The translations under genes were made by a program, and so were the position numbers. From Trichaptum fuscoviolaceum (Eukaryota > Basidiomycota > Agaricomycetes > Hymenochaetales > Trichaptaceae), in assembly GCA_910574455.1 (NCBI GenBank), contig CAJSYZ010000002.1:5357671-5421670 (forward strand): DNA of 64,000 nt, written 5' to 3'. The notes beneath the pieces are model-generated. The model saw only the letters and a list, made by a program, of their open reading frames with translations, made no database searches and was not told where the DNA came from. Shown here in pieces: positions 59,465 to 64,000 of this stretch (positions within the stretch are counted from its first letter, which is position 1; each line of letters starts with the position of its first letter).

Positions 59465-62211
59465 TGCGTTTGCTACTATCCCTACTCTCGTGAATGGGTA
59501 TGGAGTATTTTGCAGATCGCATTCCAGTGATCATTGACCGTTTTATATACCTGCGCCCAATAATGATATCAGTATCGTGTCCGAAACACCAAAAGATGGA
59601 ATCAAATCAGGAAATCAAGCTGATTCCATACCAAATGTTCATCTCGTCTGCTCCTTTCACAGCCGAGCCGAACACCGAGTAGGTTCGACAGCGAGGAACG
59701 ACAGCGCCGAGGGATCTGCCACCCGTCTAACAGATTCATAACGTACATTTACTGCCCAGGAAACCCAAAACTAAATTTCTGAAGTATGCATTCATTCTCG
59801 GCGCCAGTTTCTCTCCGGTGTGATGGGAAGGCGAAGAACGCGGACGTCGTTGATGCAGTCTGCCCGACATCGTCTTAAAATTAAACAATGCGGTCGCGCA
59901 CGGGTGATCGCCGCATCAGTGCCCTTGCTATACAGTTAACTATAGTCCCGTCTTGCATTTATCCGCCATCGAAGATCTAACTGGTCGGAAGTCAAGGGTT
60001 CTGCGACGTTCGCGGTTGAATGTGCCTCGAAGGTCGTCGTCGCTGGCGTTGAGTCTTCCTCGCCGACTGTCACGGTCCGTGCCTCAATCCTTCCCGATCC
60101 CCGAATTTGGCGAAGTACGAAAAGCTTCCGGGGAGGGATCCGTGACAGTGCTCTCACGTAATCAGTGCGTCACATCGGCCTTCGAGTCACGGTCGTAGCC
60201 TGAAGTTCTCCATCTCATCATGCGCTCAAGCAACGAACAGCGAGCTCAGCACAGCAGCTTCATTCTCCATCGTCGAGCTCAAATCATGATATCCATCGGC
60301 TTTCTACTGCGATATACTACGCCAAAAAGAGGGACTGTTTCACTATTTCTCTATTAATTACGTCCTACACAGCAACTCTCTCGCGACTGTCAAACATGCG
60401 TAAGTGTCTGGCCATATTCTTTTGCTTTCTTCTCTTCTCTTCATCTCCACCCGGTCGCATGGCTATCTTTGTCTTGTTCGCTTCATATAATTCTCTAAAG
60501 TTCTGGGGACAGCCTGAATGGAAGTCGGACGCACCCCCTCTCCCCTCTAGCACCACCGATGTTTGGACGGATATGGGAAGGAAGGGCTCACATGAGCTCT
60601 CATATTTGGTCTTGGAATCCTGGATGATATCGTAAATGCATCGGTGGTGCGAACGCCATTCACATGCTCGTATCTCGAAGCTTGACGTCCGACCACAAAG
60701 GACGCAGTCTTAACATTGCTGCACGGAAGCTTGCTGTGAACTTCGTGAACGCCCCCGAAGCCCGCCACCGAGCCCACGTTCAGTCTGCTCAACCCTCCGT
60801 CGGGGCTTCGGCAAAGCCTATACTAGCAATACAAATGATAGCGCTCTCCACTCACACGCCCGTCCACTACCAGTATTGTACTTGTGTATTCGGCTCGCTG
60901 TTTGCTCGGAGCGGTTGGCGTGCCCGCGTTGTCACTCGGACGGTCGCGACGACGCCACAGACGTGTCTCAGGCTGCCAAGTGCGCATTTATTATTCAGGT
61001 GAATGGCGTGCGCCACGACGATAGCATTCTTATGTACATACATGCTGGCCGAGAGCCACGTCCTTGCCGAAGTTTCGTAACGCCAAACTCTGCTCTTTGA
61101 CGTCTAATCCAACCTCGAGGTTCTGTCCTTCACTATCATGTCTCGTAAATCATACTGCATCGGAGGCATGCGAGGCACTACTGGCAGTTGAAATCCACGA
61201 TCGAAAACGTCTCTCGACTCAGACTCTGCTGTCCCCACGGCAATATCTGTTGGACACGCGATCGACGTTAAGCTCGGCAGAATTAACGAGGTCCTTTCAT
61301 CGCTCAGACTTTTCTTGACAGTGGCGCTTCTCCATGTTCTCTTCAGACACTATCCTCGCTTTAAGCTCGATTCTAATGGAATCTGGGCTTACTGTATTTA
61401 CTACGCTGCCAGTATTAGGTCGGCCGGGTGCCAGTGAGAACAATCAGTCACTGGCAGCGGAAAGACTGCAAAGCCGACAGTGTACATAGTAGTCGAACGA
61501 ATATCTCGTCGCTCAATTACTTCTTGCCTCTTCACTCTAATTTCAGCCTTGACTGATTCACGGACTACCCCAACCAACTTCGGGAATACGGAATGCGGCT
61601 GGCGGCGCCGAGTTTCTGATCGAAATCGAAGACACACAAAGCGTGGTGCGGTGGGGCGCCGAAAAGCACGCCGAACCCTCAAAGGCTGCTGCCTGAGTGT
61701 GGATCTGGCGACGACATACCCTGTAAAAGGTCTTCTCGCTCAAGTAACAAATGGCCCTTCCAATTGGTACATAGTTTGTACTTCGTGATACCCCGTCTGA
61801 TTCAACTTCAACACTCGAAAGAACACTTCATCACACCCTACCTATCAGTCTATCGGTATGATCTTCGTCGAGAGGTTGGGAGGGACATGATTTAGACGAT
61901 GGTTTACGAGTCTTCAGAGTCTGCTTCGTAGTAGTTTTCTTTATAGTATCTTGTAAAGAAGCTTTTTCGTATGTCACCATAGACAGTCTTGTTGATATTC
62001 ATTTCTTTACAACAACCATTCTTCAGTATATGATACAGTAAGTAATTGCTATCAATACAAGTATGTACTATAATACAATATGAAGTGCATTTAAGGGATA
62101 TAGCTTGCAAATGCGATGCGCCGAGAAAGAAAAAAATCCTGAGTGAAGTATGCAAATAAAAACGATCAGTGAACAAAATACTGTGTTAACACTCATACCA
62201 ACGTCAACAAA
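59465..62211. other. 2.7 kb gap without a supported gene
   Basis: Several 60-110-codon frames on both strands, none with a recognisable domain or convincing splice structure. One plus frame at 60396 starts with a hydrophobic stretch (MRKCLAIFFCFLLFSSSP) but is otherwise featureless. A small inverted repeat (TGCCAGTGA/TCACTGGCA, about 61430-61457) is present. The right end holds the gene F 3' flank. Confidence 0.45.
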
Positions 62212-64000
62212 CTATGAAATTCGCCCAGCCTCCTCCTCGATTAGATGAGCTTCCTCCATACGCCCAACCGCTTCAAGACAGGCTTTTAAAGTATTAAGAG
62301 CCTTTGCGAGATGGGGCCGGAAGTAAGCCGGGGTCTGTCCGAAAAGACATCTATAGATAGTAACTGATTCCTCAATAGCAACAAGCGCCTCCTCCCTCCT
62401 CCCTAAGTCAATGAGCCGATTCGATAGATTGTTCAGAGACAATGCAAGAGCAGGGTTGAAGGCTTTGCTGTTCATGTTCGCCAATGCTCTTCGAATCTCC
62501 ACCGCTTCCTCAATAGCAACGAGCGCCTCCTTCCTCCTTCCTACGCCACTGAGTCGAAGAGACAGATTGTTCAGAGACGATGCAAGTGTAGGGTTGAAGG
62601 CCTTGCTGTTTGTCTCGGCTAATGTCCTGTAGATCTCCACCGCTTCCTCAATAGCAACGAGCGCCTCCTCCCTCCTCCCTAAGCCGCTGAGCTGATTTGA
62701 TAAATTGTTCAGAGACAATGCAAGGTCAGGGATGAACTGAGCTGAATTTGACTTAACCAGTGTTCTGCATATTTCCACTGTATCCTAGCCCGTAGCAAGT
62801 GCGCCATCCAATTGGCCCATATCGACACGACAAATTGATAGAGTCAACAAGGAAACTGCAAGATGGGCCTGGTAGAACTCTGGATTATTCTTCCAAAGGG
62901 ATTGTATGATGTCAAGCGCTATCACGCAGAGTTGTAACGCTTCCTCCCTGAGACCAAGTGTGCTCAAAGATTGGGACAGGCGATTTGCTCTGATGAACGA
63001 GATAATGGCTGGTATGAATGATACCGAATCAAAATTCTGCAGCATGTCCAACAGTTCGATGGTTTCGAGCAGAGCGTCCTGTCGTCGCCATGAACCAGAT
63101 GGATCGTTGTGAACATGATGGAATGGATCGCGAACATCCGGTGTGTAGTTGAGTGTCATCGCGGTGGCCGAGGTTTTGGACATGGTAGGAGCACCTGAGT
63201 CTATTGCAACCTGAAGAGTGTGGATCTTAAGTCGAATGAGACGGAGTTGCTCGTCTTTCGTAGTAATCGATTGATCCTATATTGGATTTAGCCTTTGCTC
63301 AAGATAGAAAACACCTGACAGGTTACGCACGAGAGCAGTCTTACGAAGTGCTACTTTTATCTGGTCAGTTGACATCTGATCGATACCGAAGAGCTTCTCT
63401 GCTTGAACTTGGTTATTCTCAGCACCCTCCGCTTGCGAGTGAAGGTCCTTCCGGAGTATTCCAAGTGTGTCTTTCATATCCCTTACATCCAACGATGTGT
63501 TCGCACCGTTCTTTACCTATGTAGAACATAAATTGAGTATAGCGAAACGGAAAGTTGCATCGAATAACGTACCAGAAACTGCAGCTGGGCATCGTGGACT
63601 CGTTTTTGCTGCTTTACAATTTTACTCTTTACCGAACTCGCATTATAGACATTCTTTCCCCATCTCAGGACTCGCTTGAGAGTTCCCTTGCCCCGTTTTG
63701 GAAGGAGAGTCTCGAGCTCAGTGTAAATCACTTCGTATTCCCTAAGCAAGGACATGAACGGTTGATACAAAAGTGTTATAGTTAGATAGAGCAACGTACA
63801 AGGCCAATGTTTCCAAAGTTTTATCCAAGTAAGCTACATGATCACCGGTATGAGCCAAACGCAGGTTCATGAGATCCTCCGTTTCACTTATCAGCTCGGG
63901 CACGAGCGCGTAAATCTCCTTTTCGTTTTCCGAGAGCTATAGTAGAATCAGTCATTCCGGTTTGGTAGACGGCCGATCGTTGTGCTCACCAGCTCGACTG
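62212..64000 (-). pseudogene. Gene F: helical-bundle + short TPR, TAG before the array (5' partial)
   Basis: Inverted close copy of gene C. The window edge cuts exon 1 (last bases ...GTCGAGCTG at 63990-64000). Exon 2 has an intact Lys codon (NEKEIYALVPEL) where gene C has TAG. Exons 3-4 and their introns are almost identical to gene C (YEVIYTELETLLPKRGKGTL, AEKLFGIDQMSTDQIKVALR). The last exon opens MSKTSATAMTLNYTPDV and runs through QDALLETIELLDMLQNF into the first TPR unit. There GALATG is followed by TAG (62785-62787), where gene C has AAG. Three further full TPR units and a closing unit follow to 62212. So F has about five units against twelve in C, and its stop leaves the helical domain without the array. 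Confidence 0.82.

Noticed and set aside
59940..61790. Several 60-110-codon frames, one with a hydrophobic N-terminus at 60396.
   Set aside because: No domain or convincing splice sites, and overlapping alternatives on both strands. Left as a gene-free region.

Overview
The window is nuclear DNA of a filamentous basidiomycete, most likely an Agaricomycete wood or litter decayer. Genes are dense and cut by many 50-70 bp GT-AG introns, and the housekeeping genes match fungal families. A complete GH28 endopolygalacturonase and a fungal dioxygenase-P450 fusion (psi-factor oxygenase) are present.

Layout. 1-21.3 kb is an ordinary housekeeping block: SMC4 (5' end outside the window), a CMGC-type kinase, a tyrosine phosphatase, a DUF2235 alpha/beta-hydrolase, beta-COP, a NIF3 protein, a damaged GNAT acetyltransferase and a secreted polygalacturonase. 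21.5-25.2 kb is a mosaic of broken host-gene pieces: the N-terminus of an acyl-CoA-ligase-like enzyme, most of a BSD2-like membrane protein and an internal piece of the exportin CSE1. They are separated by four copies of one palindrome-bearing intergenic repeat. A 243 bp MITE with perfect 91 bp inverted repeats and a 9 bp target duplication lies at 26.0 kb.

27-64 kb is dominated by a lineage-specific family. It holds one TPR-only gene and six genes (A to F here) that join an N-terminal helical-bundle domain, MLKL/HeLo-like by my reading, to an array of about 46-residue TPR units. No nucleotide-binding domain lies between the two parts. A, B and E look intact. C and F each carry one in-frame stop that separates the two halves in opposite ways, and D is a multiply broken pseudogene. 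C and F are inverted relative to each other and nearly identical, introns included, over about 500 bp of the N-terminal region, yet their TPR arrays differ about two-fold in length. A second housekeeping island (DPM3, an RRM-less CstF64-like protein, a mannose-6-phosphate-receptor-like protein, complex I 49 kDa subunit) sits inside this cluster at 31.5-37 kb. A psi-factor oxygenase lies at 55.6-59.5 kb, and a degenerate piece of the same family lies at 45.4 kb.

The most interesting content is the helical-bundle/TPR family, which is laid out like a fungal incompatibility or innate-immunity gene cluster, and the tandem mosaic of captured gene fragments. Function for both is inferred from architecture, not shown.
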